DNA of 14,015 nt from Larix sibirica (taxonomy: Eukaryota; Streptophyta; Pinopsida; Pinales; Pinaceae). Of this stretch, positions 1-9,243 are shown one piece after another. Location: contig NWUY0304892675.1 of assembly GCA_004151065.3 (NCBI GenBank), positions 1 through 14,015 of the forward strand, in the 5' to 3' direction. The notes under the pieces were generated by a model. The model worked only from the letters and a program-made list of their open reading frames with translations. It made no database searches and had not been told where the DNA came from. How positions within the stretch are numbered: the stretch's first letter is position 1; each line of letters opens with the position of its first letter. The translations under genes and the position numbers were made by a program.

Positions 1-1300
1 AGTTTCAGGTTCAGTTCAGGAGGACCCTAAAGGAGGGGCCCTACATTCAGAGGAAGTCAAAAGAGCCTAAGCATGTTGATATCTGTATACACAGGCTGGC
101 CTTCAACTTGCTAGATTTGTACAACCCTTTTTATAGACCGAAGATGGTTGATTGAATGTTGTCACTTTCTCTTTGGGCCATATGGGCGAGATCTCATTCC
201 ACTTATTCAAGACCAGCTCACTAACCTGTAAAATATCAAAAGAGTCCCATTCCACTTCCAAAATCACATGAATTGTAGCCACGATGACCCGCTTGTCAGT
301 CTTAGGTGATCCTAAACGACTTCTCCCAATGTTAATGTTAATGTGAATGTTGGGTTGGGCGAATACATAATGAATGGATAGAGGAGAGGAGTAGGAAATC
401 CCATCCAAATGTCAATGTCCTGCATGCCTTGACTTTCTAATTGCTCAAACTTCTAGTTGAATGGTGTTGAACAACGAGCAGATGCTATGTTTTTTCATGC
501 TGGATGAACCACATTCGCTTCATTAGCACTATCACAAAAGAGATCTCGCCTAAAGCCAGAGCGGACTGACTAGTGGTACAGGCCATAGTTATAGCAATAG
601 CAATCAAAAGAAAGTATGATTGGTTGAGCGCTGTTGAGTGTACCATTTATTCATACCACCAAAAGCTAGTCACTTTTTTTGTTCTCTTGAAATGAACTTC
701 CAATTCCTTAGACTTGCTCCCTAATTTGAGACTATAACAAGTAATGCTTCCTATGTTGAAAGAATAAACACTCTTGAGAGGAGGAAAGAGTGCATTCGTG
801 CAAGTTTACTAGGAGTTTCGTTTAGAAAATCTCATGTATACAATCAAATAGGTACTTATATTTGAATATTTCCAAATTATTCTCCTACGTATGCACTTTC
901 TTGACATGCGAACTCATTAATTCTTTCTTCTAACCAGTCTTGAATCTCAGCCTTTTTTGGCAAATTGCACCTTCACACCTATAAATCGAACTTTTGGTGG
1001 TCTCCTTATATCCATCACTAGCTATATTGTTTTGTCGTGGTTGGCACTACTGTAGATTATACTTAGGATCTCCCTTTTTGGTTAGGCGGAATTCTATGAG
1101 TCGAAGGTTAGAGAATGTTGGACAATTCATGCCATTCCACAAGAGTCCTTTCGAAATTGTTTTACTCTTATAGTCATACCAAGAATGCATGAAAACAAAA
1201 AAGAGAATACCTAAGCTTGGTTCTGAATGGCATTGAGTCGATTGTATTCCCACCATTAAGATATAAGGAAAGATCCTCGCCTACTTGTGCTTAGTAGTTC
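1..1300. other. No confident gene; weak open frames on both strands
   Basis: The minus strand is open for 101 codons at 103-408, with some protein-like composition (for example VIVATIHVILEVEWDSFDIL), and for 69 codons at 1047-1256. The plus strand is open from the left edge to 155. None matches a family I recognise. They could be remnants of a retroelement polyprotein or chance. The stretch is less AT-rich than the DNA further right. Confidence 0.3.
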
Positions 1301-2963
1301 ATCTGCCTTTTCTCGTAAACATTAAATGTTGTGTTACGTGCCTCATCCAACTTTTTAGATGAAGAAGACTAAGTAGATGGACTTTCCACCGTGTAATGAG
1401 AGATTTTCAGTATATTTGTGGAGCCATTGAAGCAATTCGAATTATCTTCACTGTGCTTTATTTCTTGATCTTTATTATTTCTTCCAAAACATATTTGATC
1501 TAAACATACTCTTTTCAATGGTTGTTTCTTGTGCTTTTGAATGTTATAGTTATATGTTGGAGTTCTTCAGAGCCAAAAGATGTGGGCAAATCACCATTGA
1601 AAAATAGGCATTATTTCGATATTTGGAAAGATGTCTCGTTAAGAGCATTGGGCACTAGGCTACTTGTTTATGCGGACTAGCTCTGCAACATTGTTTCATG
1701 TCTTGGAAGCAAAACTATGCAAGATGTCATTTAAGCATGTATCATAACATGCATAAAATCCGCGATCTGTATCACTGCTCTCAAGAACCTCTTGTCGTTG
1801 TTCATGTTAACGCGTGTTCTATGAACAAGGAAAGATATGATATTAAGTGTTTATTGTTTATTCTATCAATTGCTTAATCATGCTGCCAACGAAAAGTATA
1901 TTTTGTCCTTGTGGATACAGAATGCAAAGAAAAGGTCCTAATTATAAATTTTATGATTCATCGTAAAATAAAGCACGTTTAACTAAATCTGATGGAAATA
2001 TGCTGTTTTGTTTACCAAAGTTTGTTTATTATACCAAAGTTGTTGATTTAGCTTATAAATGCTTTCATTTCGCTCAAAATAAACCACATTTGCTCCATAT
2101 ATTAGGGTTTTTTGTTGATGTTGGCCATTCTCCACTAGCTGCTTCACCATGGACATCAACCAATTATGGGTTATAGCGTCATCAATAAGCAAAGGCTACA
2201 CAAACTAGTGCTATCAGTGTGCTTGGGTTGTATGCACTTAGTCTATGTGATTGATTAGGGGTATACAATCCAACTGAAGCAAAGGGAAACCAATCATTTG
2301 TTGTTAACTATCACTAGCAATTTACTTGTAGTAATCATAGTAATAGAGATGGTTACGTATTAGTTACTGAATAAGCTTAATCCATGGAAATCTGTAATCT
2401 AACCAATAATCCCATATTATAGAAACATTGCTTATCTCTACTCATGTTTGATAATGTAATCATATCGACTAAGCTTTGAATGGGAATCAATGCTTATAAT
2501 GACAAGCCTTGGATTGAGCTTTGTTCTAACCATCATGACTATTCCAACTTTGTATTACTCCAAGTTAATGTGAATCACTGTAATCATAACAACTAGTACA
2601 GAGTTTGATACTGGTCATACTCTATATTTATACCTTATCATGTCATATCAATAATCAACTACACTACTCATATGGTTCTCTATCACTTGTTATGATTCTC
2701 ATGTGTCTCTTTATCTTAATCTTTGATATATAAGAAGAACACTCATTCAACTTATGGGTTATCATTATGAATAGTACTAGTATTTCCATTGGTCTACTAG
2801 TGTGTTGATTACTAGTAGTTAAATAATACTTATAAGAGCTTTGCTATATCCCATATGTTGTTATATTGGTTACATAGATACATTCTTAATTAGTTTGATC
2901 GATGTAAGGATCTAGCTCACTTATACAACTTACTGCAATTCTTGTAATTGAGGAAAACCAATT
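1301..2963. other. Intergenic, nothing recognised
   Basis: AT-rich sequence with stops in every frame. The one frame of note (minus, 1983-2192) is short and without motifs. I see no RNA gene or clear repeat end. Confidence 0.5.
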
Positions 2964-3029
2964 GTACTTGTGCTTAGAACTTGAAGTTCTACCTCTGTAC
3001 TTGAGCTTAGAACTTAAATTTCTACTTCT
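2964..3029 (+). repeat. 33-base tandem duplication
   Basis: Units 2964-2996 and 2997-3029 start GTACTTG and match at 29 of 33 positions. The unit is a multiple of three, so the overlapping minus-strand frame (2886-3077) shows an 11-residue repeat. I think that frame is a by-product. Confidence 0.7.
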
Positions 3030-4338
3030 AAAAAGATAGGGACTTGGTGCTATGTAGCCTGTCTTATTTGATAACATTCCCTCTAGATTCTAATCAATAG
3101 TCCTTATCATAAATTTGGATTTCACCCAACAATGATATCAATCTCGTTGTTGTTACCCCGACACAATTATTCTATAATATTATGGTCTTCTTTTGTTGAT
3201 ACATACCATAATTGTTTAATCTCATTGGTCATTAATATTATCCAACCATCTCAAGGATGAATGCTTACCTGCCATCGAATTATAATGTCTCTCAACCTTG
3301 TAGTTTTGTGATTTTGCAATCACTGAAATATGGTCATTTGAGATGGGGCATATGAGTTTTATAAAAATAGTCCTATATAAATCACTTGCCAGTAATTTCC
3401 ATGTGCTTGTTTACACCATTTAAATTCATGTGAGAAAGGAACATCATTCTCCATGTCTACCACATGCATATCCCCGATATCTATAATACCTCTTCACATG
3501 GGATCACATATTATAAATAAATGTTATGTACAACTACTATATAAAACACTTTATAAAGTAATATATAAGTATTTCAAAATGGAGAATAAAGTATTCGAAA
3601 TTTGTGTCACTTATCCAAAGGATGGTCTCATGCAATATATCACTTATATATTAAATAATTATCCTCTAGTATATCCATAATTATTAAAACATTTGACCAA
3701 GTATAAGACTTAAAAGCTAATCTTACTTGACACTATTTTTTACCTACAAATTGATTGAAACATAAGGTGGTTGTTTGAACACATATATATTTAGATAAGT
3801 AAAATTTGTACCTACCTCGTTGTTTGGTAACACTCATTGTCGAAGGAGATTATTATAATGGCATATTGTGGGGTTTTTAACTTTAATCCAATCTTCTTTT
3901 GAACTTTTTTTCAAATGAAAGCAAATGTTTATTTGTTTGAAGGGTAACGTTTCCATTGATATTATATTTAACTTTAATTTTCAGTCAAGTCTTACCAACA
4001 TACCAACATATGTTCAATAGTACTTACATTTATGAAATTTTACCAAATGAATAGAGTAAAAATTTACGATTACAATTAATGTATTATATGGAAATATTCG
4101 TAGAAATTAAATTATACAAGAATTATCCAACTTGTAGTAATTTTCAAATAAAATAGAAGAGTATTAATAGTTAGATCTATTGATCTCGTGATAGTTTGAA
4201 ATAGCTTTAATGATTATAGAATTTTTTCTTATTTCAAATTTATTATGAGAATTAATAGATGAAAATATGTGTTTCAATAAGTCACGATCCTTGTGTGAGT
4301 AAAGGTATCTATAGAGGTAATTATTCTTTGGGTGACAC
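3030..4338. other. Intergenic, nothing recognised
   Basis: Strongly AT-rich, with only short chance frames, such as the plus frame 3453-3680, which has no motif and is rich in I, Y and N as AT-rich noise is. Confidence 0.5.
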
Positions 4339-4735
4339 AATGGTTGATTAATTTTAGGGCTTTTTTTACCTTCCCTTGCTTCCTCTGTATCGTTTGTGTG
4401 TCTTGAATGTGTGAATAATAACACTTTGCCACACCTATCTTGTGTCATCTTGTAATAGCTTCCATACCTATACGATCTCATTTATGTCTATCCCACATTG
4501 GTAGTGACAATCAATCCATGACAATATATAAACCCCAATATGTCATGATAATTATGTAGATGGGTGTGCATCCACAAAGATAGTGCCCCCCTACTAACAT
4601 AATGGTTGATTAGTTGTAGGGTGATTATGCTTTCTTGTTTTTTGTTCCCCTCCTTCCTTTGTGTGGCATGTGTGCGAATAATATTAGGAATAATAATAAT
4701 GAGATACAAATATCTTGTGGTGCCTTGAAATTGTC
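4339..4735 (+). repeat. Diverged direct repeat, offset about 262 bases
   Basis: Segments 4339-4420 and 4601-4683 share AATGGTTGATTA, a T/C-rich middle and GTG-x-GAATAATA; weaker similarity (ATCTTGTG) continues to about 4460 and 4735. The 140 bases between hold the LTR-like promoter motif. This is either an old tandem duplication or parts of nested elements. Confidence 0.45.
4491..4532 (+). promoter_or_regulatory. LTR-like promoter motif pair
   Basis: TCCCACATTGG (4491-4501) and TATATAAA (4525-4532) follow each other, with TG near 4485. This arrangement is common in plant LTRs. The element ends and any internal region were not found. Confidence 0.25.
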
Positions 4736-4805
4736 TTTCTTTCCTTTCATTCCTATTAACACGTGTTTTGGAAAGCATGCTCTTGTCTAGGATGCTTCTT
4801 CAGGT

Positions 4806-4860
4806 ATTCACTACCAATGATCATGGTTTGTCTTTGAGTGTTCACTACCATGATCATTGG
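4806..4860. repeat. Short tandem repeat that also forms a palindrome
   Basis: TTCACTACCA plus ATGATCAT occurs twice (from 4807 and from 4841). Because ATGATCAT is self-complementary, arms 4814-4827 and 4847-4860 are exact 14-base reverse complements with a 19-base loop. Confidence 0.75.
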
Positions 4861-5395
4861 GACACAATTATTTGGTAATACATGTTAGATGATTATTTAA
4901 GGGACGTCCATCATTATCCCCATGGGTCTCTTATTCATCATTCAATTTAACTTGCAAACCTCCCAAGAGCTTCTATTTCAACATTAGTTGATTTTAAACA
5001 CATTGCAATGTTTTGGTTAACATAATCAATAGCAGGGCCCGACACACAATGTTTTTCTTTGTGCCTATTTTTGTTTCTGTAATCACCCCTACGTCCTGTA
5101 ACTTTGACAATGACATCCTTTTAATAATTAGAGACGGAGGCCTCGAGGTAAGTACTAGTTGGTTCCCACCACTCCTAAACCACAGAAGATAGCATCAATA
5201 ACTTTTATAAACCTTGGACCTTAGTTGTAGCTACCCTAGAGCATCCTAGCCTTAAAAAATTCTCTTGGTTTTGGTCTTAGAATCCTAGGAGCTAACCTAG
5301 AACAAGAAGCATAATTAAAAACCCTTTGTGCACTAGACCTTGAATAAAGCACTTTACTAATTTTAAATACTACTATTTTTAACACAATACTATAT
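4861..5395. other. Intergenic, nothing recognised
   Basis: Mixed composition with no open frame of note on the plus strand. The minus frame that ends here begins in the microsatellite at 5399-5434 and is a chance frame. Confidence 0.45.
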
Positions 5396-5398
5396 ACC

Positions 5399-5434
5399 AA
5401 TATCAATATCAATATCAATATTATTATTATTATT
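5399..5434 (+). repeat. Microsatellite (AATATC)3 then (ATT)5
   Basis: Three AATATC units at 5399-5416 are followed by five ATT units at 5420-5434. A degenerate run of TTAACC/TTAACAT words follows at about 5492-5571. Confidence 0.8.
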
Positions 5435-5472
5435 AACATGAGACCAATACTAATGTGATTACACTACCAATA

Positions 5473-5628
5473 TTGTGATTACAATATTATTAACATTAAC
5501 CTTAATCTTAACCTTAACATTACTATTAACAATAACCTTAACCTTTAATATCAACATTAACCTTTGATATATAATATTACAACTCTACATTATCTTAACA
5601 TTACGTTATAATAGTATTGTAATCACAA
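5473..5628. repeat. Inverted repeat around a degenerate TTAACC-rich run
   Basis: TTGTGATTACAATA (5473-5486) is the exact reverse complement of 5615-5628, with 128 bases between, rich in AACCTTAA words. It could be a decayed MITE-like element. No target duplication was found. Confidence 0.5.
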
Positions 5629-5639
5629 GACTATAGTAT

Positions 5640-6159
5640 TATGAATACTAATCTAAAAACCAAATCACATTAAATTATAAGTAATATTAAATTTAAATTG
5701 TTAATAGTTAAAACATGCAAAAATTATTGCAAATTAAAACATTTAAAAATTGTTGTAATTTAAAACCTAAAACTGAATCCTTAGTCGACAAAACCATCCC
5801 TCTGCACTTCATCAAACTATATTAATGCTATAGGATCACCAGCTCTTCTTACTTGACACACAGTCATGATGATGAGTCTTGTTGTGGACTTGAAACATCA
5901 ATGAAAATCATGACAACTGTGGAATCTCTGATTATACAATTTGAATCCTTTTAATAGTATTCACTATTATACGAGTAAGGTGGATTTCCTACACAATAAG
6001 ATCATTATAAGTTTCTTTCTAGTCCCTAATTATTTTCCCACAGGTTCGAGCTTTGTAACTAGGCTTTGATACACCAACTATAATATTCGCTTGGCACCAC
6101 AATTCTATGATAATACACTAATCTACTTGTTAAAAGGGGCACTGCATCACATCACAAAA
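5640..6159. other. Intergenic, nothing recognised
   Basis: AT-rich, with stops in all frames and no clear repeat. Confidence 0.45.
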
Positions 6160-6383
6160 TCTTAATCATGCGTATGCTGTGGCAATAGTATGATTTACAA
6201 TTATTATGGATATTACATAAATAACAATAATACTTTAAAGATGGTCCATGAGGCATGTGAAGTATCAAAATGAAGAAGGATGCTATGACATCAAACTAGG
6301 GACATGCACTCCAAGACCAACTTCTAGATTGGTGGAGATTTTGGTGTGGGGTAATATCTTGTAAATCCCATTTGTTTGACAAA
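6160..6383. other. Unassigned stretch with a possible LTR boundary
   Basis: There is no gene. GATTGGTGGAGATTTTGGTG near 6327-6346, followed by TGTGGGGTAATATC, is reminiscent of a purine tract and LTR start of a copia-like element. The CATTCCCAACA ending at 7435 could pair with it as an LTR end. This is weak and unproven. Confidence 0.2.
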
Positions 6384-6455
6384 TATTATACATGTAGGGC
6401 TATTCACAATACATTTCTCTCACAAGTATTATACATGTAGGGCTATCCATAATTT
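6384..6455 (+). repeat. Tandem 43-base duplication, related to a third copy at 7402
   Basis: The 20-base word at 6384-6403 recurs exactly at 6427-6446 and similarity continues for some bases (CTATTCACAAT versus CTATCCATAAT). A third relative at 7402-7423 matches 6392-6413 over 22 bases with one mismatch. The 6392 and 7402 copies flank the RNase H remnant and could be a target-site duplication. Confidence 0.6.
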
Positions 6456-6549
6456 AGAGTCTATGGCTGGAAAGAAACAAAAGTTTATTTGAGGACAAAG
6501 ACATCCTGCTTTCTTTTGTGCCATATAGAGTCTAAATTCTCTATCTTTC

Positions 6550-7006
6550 TTTCCTCAAGTAAGAAAAAAAATAGGAGTGTGAAGGCAATGGAATTTAAGG
6601 AGCACCCTTGTGCTTTTTTCAATGGTGTTGCTGAGGGTCCAAGGAGCCAATGCGAGGCTGGAGGTATTATTTTTTTTATCGAAGAAAGAAATTGTTGCTT
6701 TTAAAGCTGGATTGGGCATGGGCATAAATAACTTCGTAGATATCTCAACACCGTGGCTTCTCCTCATGTTAGCAAAGATCAACAAAATGAAGAAACTAAA
6801 AGTTTATGGAGATTCTCAGGTAGTAATTAATTGGATGAGAAAGGAGAGCATGTGCCACAATGTGCAATTAGAAGCCTTTTGTTGATGAAACCAGTAGAAT
6901 CAGGGACTCATTTGAAGAAATTAGTTTCAAGCATGTGTAAAGAGAATGAAATTTGAAGCCAGACACCCTCTCAAAATATGGGGCTTTGGTGCAGAAAGGC
7001 TACTAG
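6550..7006 (+). pseudogene. RNase H domain of a LINE, nearly full length, frameshifted
   Basis: All the blocks of a plant retroelement RNase H occur in order, in three frames: KEHPCAFFNGVAEG (6597-6638), an 8-T run at 6670-6677 where the frame shifts, then KAGLGMGINNF, LKVYGDSQVVINWM and CHNVQLEAF, a second shift near 6880, then SFKHV, TAA (6938), RE, TGA (6947), N-x-x-PDTLSKYG and a TAG at 7004. The third catalytic Asp (GDS, 6811-6813) and the last one (6962-6964) are kept. The first is Asn (AAT, 6621-6623, FFNG where FFDG is usual), and the usual A-E after NN is V-D. The charged segment before it (from about 6560) resembles the linker ahead of RNase H in plant LINEs. It is a dead copy. Confidence 0.75.
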
Positions 7007-7400
7007 GTCATCTATCAAAATGGAGTGACTATTCAAAGACAACTCTGAAAAGCAGTTGAATTTTTTTGTTGCAAAATCTAGAATGATAGATCCATAGTTG
7101 GGATTTTGTTTTTGAGAATTAGCACTTTCTTTTGGAAAATATATTATGTTATTTTGGGAGATTGTTTAGTTTGAAAAACTAATTGTAATTTTGTTGAACT
7201 ATTGTAGATTTGAAATATCCAGAAGAGAGATTGAGATTGAAAGCCTGGTTGAAAGATCAACCTTCTTAAAGAGACTTTATGTGTTGCTTGAAAGTAATCT
7301 TAGTGAAGAAACTTCAAGTCTTGAAAGTTGATATGCTTCAATGCATGCAAAAAATGTAATATTTCTCTATGAAAATATTATGAGTTTTTTTCTTGGAAAA
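7007..7400 (+). mobile_element. Probable 3' UTR of the 6.6-kb LINE copy
   Basis: No open frame is present. The stretch follows the RNase H remnant without a break and ends in a T-run and an A-run (TTTTTTTCTTGGAAAAA) before the repeat copy at 7402-7423, a layout like that of the 9.2-kb copy. The end point is inferred. Confidence 0.4.
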
Positions 7401-7401
7401 A

Positions 7402-7423
7402 ATGTAAGGCTATTCACAATACA
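7402..7423 (+). repeat. Third copy of the GTAGGGCTATTCACAATAC-type word
   Basis: This copy is one base different from 6392-6413 (A for G at the sixth position). It follows the A-run that ends the LINE remnant and is followed by CATTCCCAACA, which also resembles the end of a copia-type LTR. Confidence 0.55.
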
Positions 7424-7793
7424 CATTCCCAACACACACATACAATTAGAACAATAATATTAAAGTGGATGAAAATCTCAATTATGAGGTATCTTATTAT
7501 AATAATAAGACTTTTTTATGAACACCATATACATAATAATCACAGATAAAAAAAAGACCCACAATACACGAAATCAAAACTTTTAACATTATTAATATTA
7601 AAATGAGAAAAATACTACCACATTAATTAAAATACCCGCATCTCAATTAAAATATCTTCTCTGGAATTTTTTTTAAAAATACCAAAATCCCAAAAACAAC
7701 TTTTAAATTAACAAATATATATTTTAATAAATAATATTTTCTAAATTATAAGATAATCCTTAATAAATACATAATCAAACACCATATATATAA

Positions 7794-8011
7794 AACTCAT
7801 TTTCTTAAATTTTACTAAATTAAAATTTCAATTTTTTTTTTTTTTTTCAAAATTTTAAATAACTTGTTAATATAAAATAATATCCCATTCTTTCTATCTA
7901 AACAATAAATCCATTACCATTAATATATCAATAACTCATTTTCTTGAATTTTACAAAATCACAACTTCAAAAAAAACATAAAAGAATTTTCAAAATTTTA
8001 AATAACTTGTT
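7794..8011 (+). repeat. Direct duplication of about 75 bases, offset 139-143
   Basis: AACTCATTTTCTT-x-AATTTTAC (from 7794 and 7933) and CAAAATTTTAAATAACTTGT (7848-7867 and 7991-8010) recur in the same order, with indels in the T/A run between them. Confidence 0.65.
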
Positions 8012-8013
8012 GG

Positions 8014-8077
8014 TATCCATCATTCATTATTCTAACTTCCATTGTTATCCATCATTCATTATTCTAACTTTCCATGT
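8014..8077 (+). repeat. 32-base tandem duplication
   Basis: The unit TATCCATCATTCATTATTCT... occurs at 8014-8045 and 8046-8077, almost identical apart from one extra T near the end of the second copy. Confidence 0.75.
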
Positions 8078-8371
8078 GAAGGTAGATCTTTCCTTTACAT
8101 CATGGATATTGCATGATTAATTCATAAAATTTATACTTATATAGCTTTTTTTTATTGTCACTAGCTGCCATTAATAAGCCTCTCACAATAATTAGATAGG
8201 TTGAAATATGTATTATTCGATTTATGGAAGTTTGGATTAGATGTTGAATATATCGTAACACCGTGCAGTGCGTTAGTTTTGACAACTATTTTTCATTATT
8301 TTATCCTCCACCCATGTGAAGCTAAATCTATCCTTCAACATCATGGATCTTTTATAATTAATTTATGAAAA
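8072..8371 (+). repeat. Diverged direct repeat, offset 240
   Basis: CCATGTGAAG-x-TA-x-ATCT, CATCATGGAT and AATTAATT follow each other at 8072-8131 and again at 8312-8371. No LTR-like ends are visible. Confidence 0.5.
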
Positions 8372-8940
8372 ATAATAATGGTTATTTATTAGTTTTAATT
8401 AAAAATAATTTTATAATTATTATATATATTTAAATTAATATTATTTGATTTATAATAATTTTATTGGGTGGTAAATGATTGATATATAAGAAAGTTAAAT
8501 GTCTTATAAATTTTAAATTTAGTATATAATTTTTATAAAAAATATAATTTTCACGTGTTGAAGATGAAAGTTATTTTTTCTTAAAGTACTTTGTTTACAT
8601 TCACATTAAAATGGCAGTTTCATAATCTTTGTTACAATACAAACCTCCGTGACATTCTAACATGTCTCTTTTAGCATATTTTACAATGATCCAAATATTC
8701 TTTTCTTTTAAGCAACTATCCAAGTAATTTTTTCTCTTAAAATTTCATAAACCAAAGTTAATCTTAGTGGACATTAACTACCACCACCATCATCATAATT
8801 ATTATTTTTATAAAATTTAACATCTTATATTTAATAAATTCTATTAATCTAAAATAATTTTCACATAAAGTTAAAATAATTAATTTCACTTGATATTTTT
8901 TTTAAATAGTTATAATCTAAGTAGTAAACTGAAATTTTTT

Positions 8941-8987
8941 TATAGGCTTTCCTCCAATCGATATTGGAGGAAACTTATAGGCTTTCC
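8941..8987. repeat. Hairpin flanked by a direct repeat
   Basis: Arms 8948-8958 (TTTCCTCCAAT) and 8963-8973 are exact reverse complements with loop CGAT. TATAGGCTTTCC stands at 8941-8952 and again at 8976-8987. It abuts the RNase H fragment at 8991. Confidence 0.7.
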
Positions 8988-8990
8988 AAT

Positions 8991-9128
8991 CTGATCCCTC
9001 ATATATCATCTCATCATATTTATTGAGAGAGAAACATGACTGCTGATGGCCTCTCCAAAAATGGCTCTCCACTTTTTTGTTTTCTTACATACAACATGTA
9101 TGTGAAAGCTGATCTATTTTGTAAATGA
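8991..9128 (+). pseudogene. RNase H domain fragment (LINE C-terminus), second copy
   Basis: The frame at 9015 reads HIY, a TGA at 9024-9026, then ERNMTADGLSKNGSP, and stops at TGA 9126-9128. This is the final motif of the same retroelement RNase H domain (H-x-Y-R-E-x-N-x-x-A-D-x-LSK), with the Arg codon now a stop. The catalytic Asp is at 9045-9047. Nothing recognisable of the domain remains upstream of about 8991, where a short hairpin and a repeated word lie. The following 100 bases end in TTATTATTAATATAAA, plausible as this copy's 3' end. Only about 25 conserved residues support the call. Confidence 0.6.
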
Positions 9129-9231
9129 AAATGGAAAGACTCTGTTATATTTAGAACATATATATGTGATACACAGTTTGACAACTCCATGTCAACGAAT
9201 ATGTAAAAAATGATTTATTATTAATATAAAT
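9129..9231 (+). other. Probable 3' UTR of the 9.0-kb LINE fragment
   Basis: Non-coding and AT-rich, ending TTATTATTAATATAAA just before the LINE target-site duplication. Assignment to the upstream RNase H fragment is inferred from position. Confidence 0.35.
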
Positions 9232-9243
9232 TGCGATCTATGA
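9232..9243 (+). repeat. Left target-site duplication of the LINE
   Basis: TGCGATCTATGA is identical to 9781-9792. The left copy is followed by AGAG and the right by GAAA, so the duplication is 12 bases, or slightly longer if a one-base gap is allowed. Confidence 0.7.

Larger units (their letters stand above)
7431..8940. other. Very AT-rich stretch with layered duplications
   Basis: No gene. It includes a 16-T run (7832-7847) and several direct duplications listed separately. The minus frame 8100-8285 is a chance frame. Confidence 0.6.

Noticed and set aside
2964-3029. CRISPR-like or protein repeat
   Set aside because: There are only two adjacent units with no spacers; it is a simple tandem duplication in plant DNA.
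4164-4778. Two minus-strand frames of 105 and 96 codons
   Set aside because: The residues are rich in N, I, Y and K without motifs. The frames cover the diverged direct repeats and LTR-like motifs, so chance frames in repeat DNA are likelier.
5236-5439. Minus-strand frame with a hydrophobic I/L-rich start that mimics a membrane segment
   Set aside because: The I/L run is the translation of the (AATATC)n(ATT)n microsatellite, not a real signal or membrane segment.
5492-5571. Interstitial telomere repeat
   Set aside because: The words are TTAACC/TTAACAT, not the plant telomere unit TTTAGGG/CCCTAAA, and are irregular.
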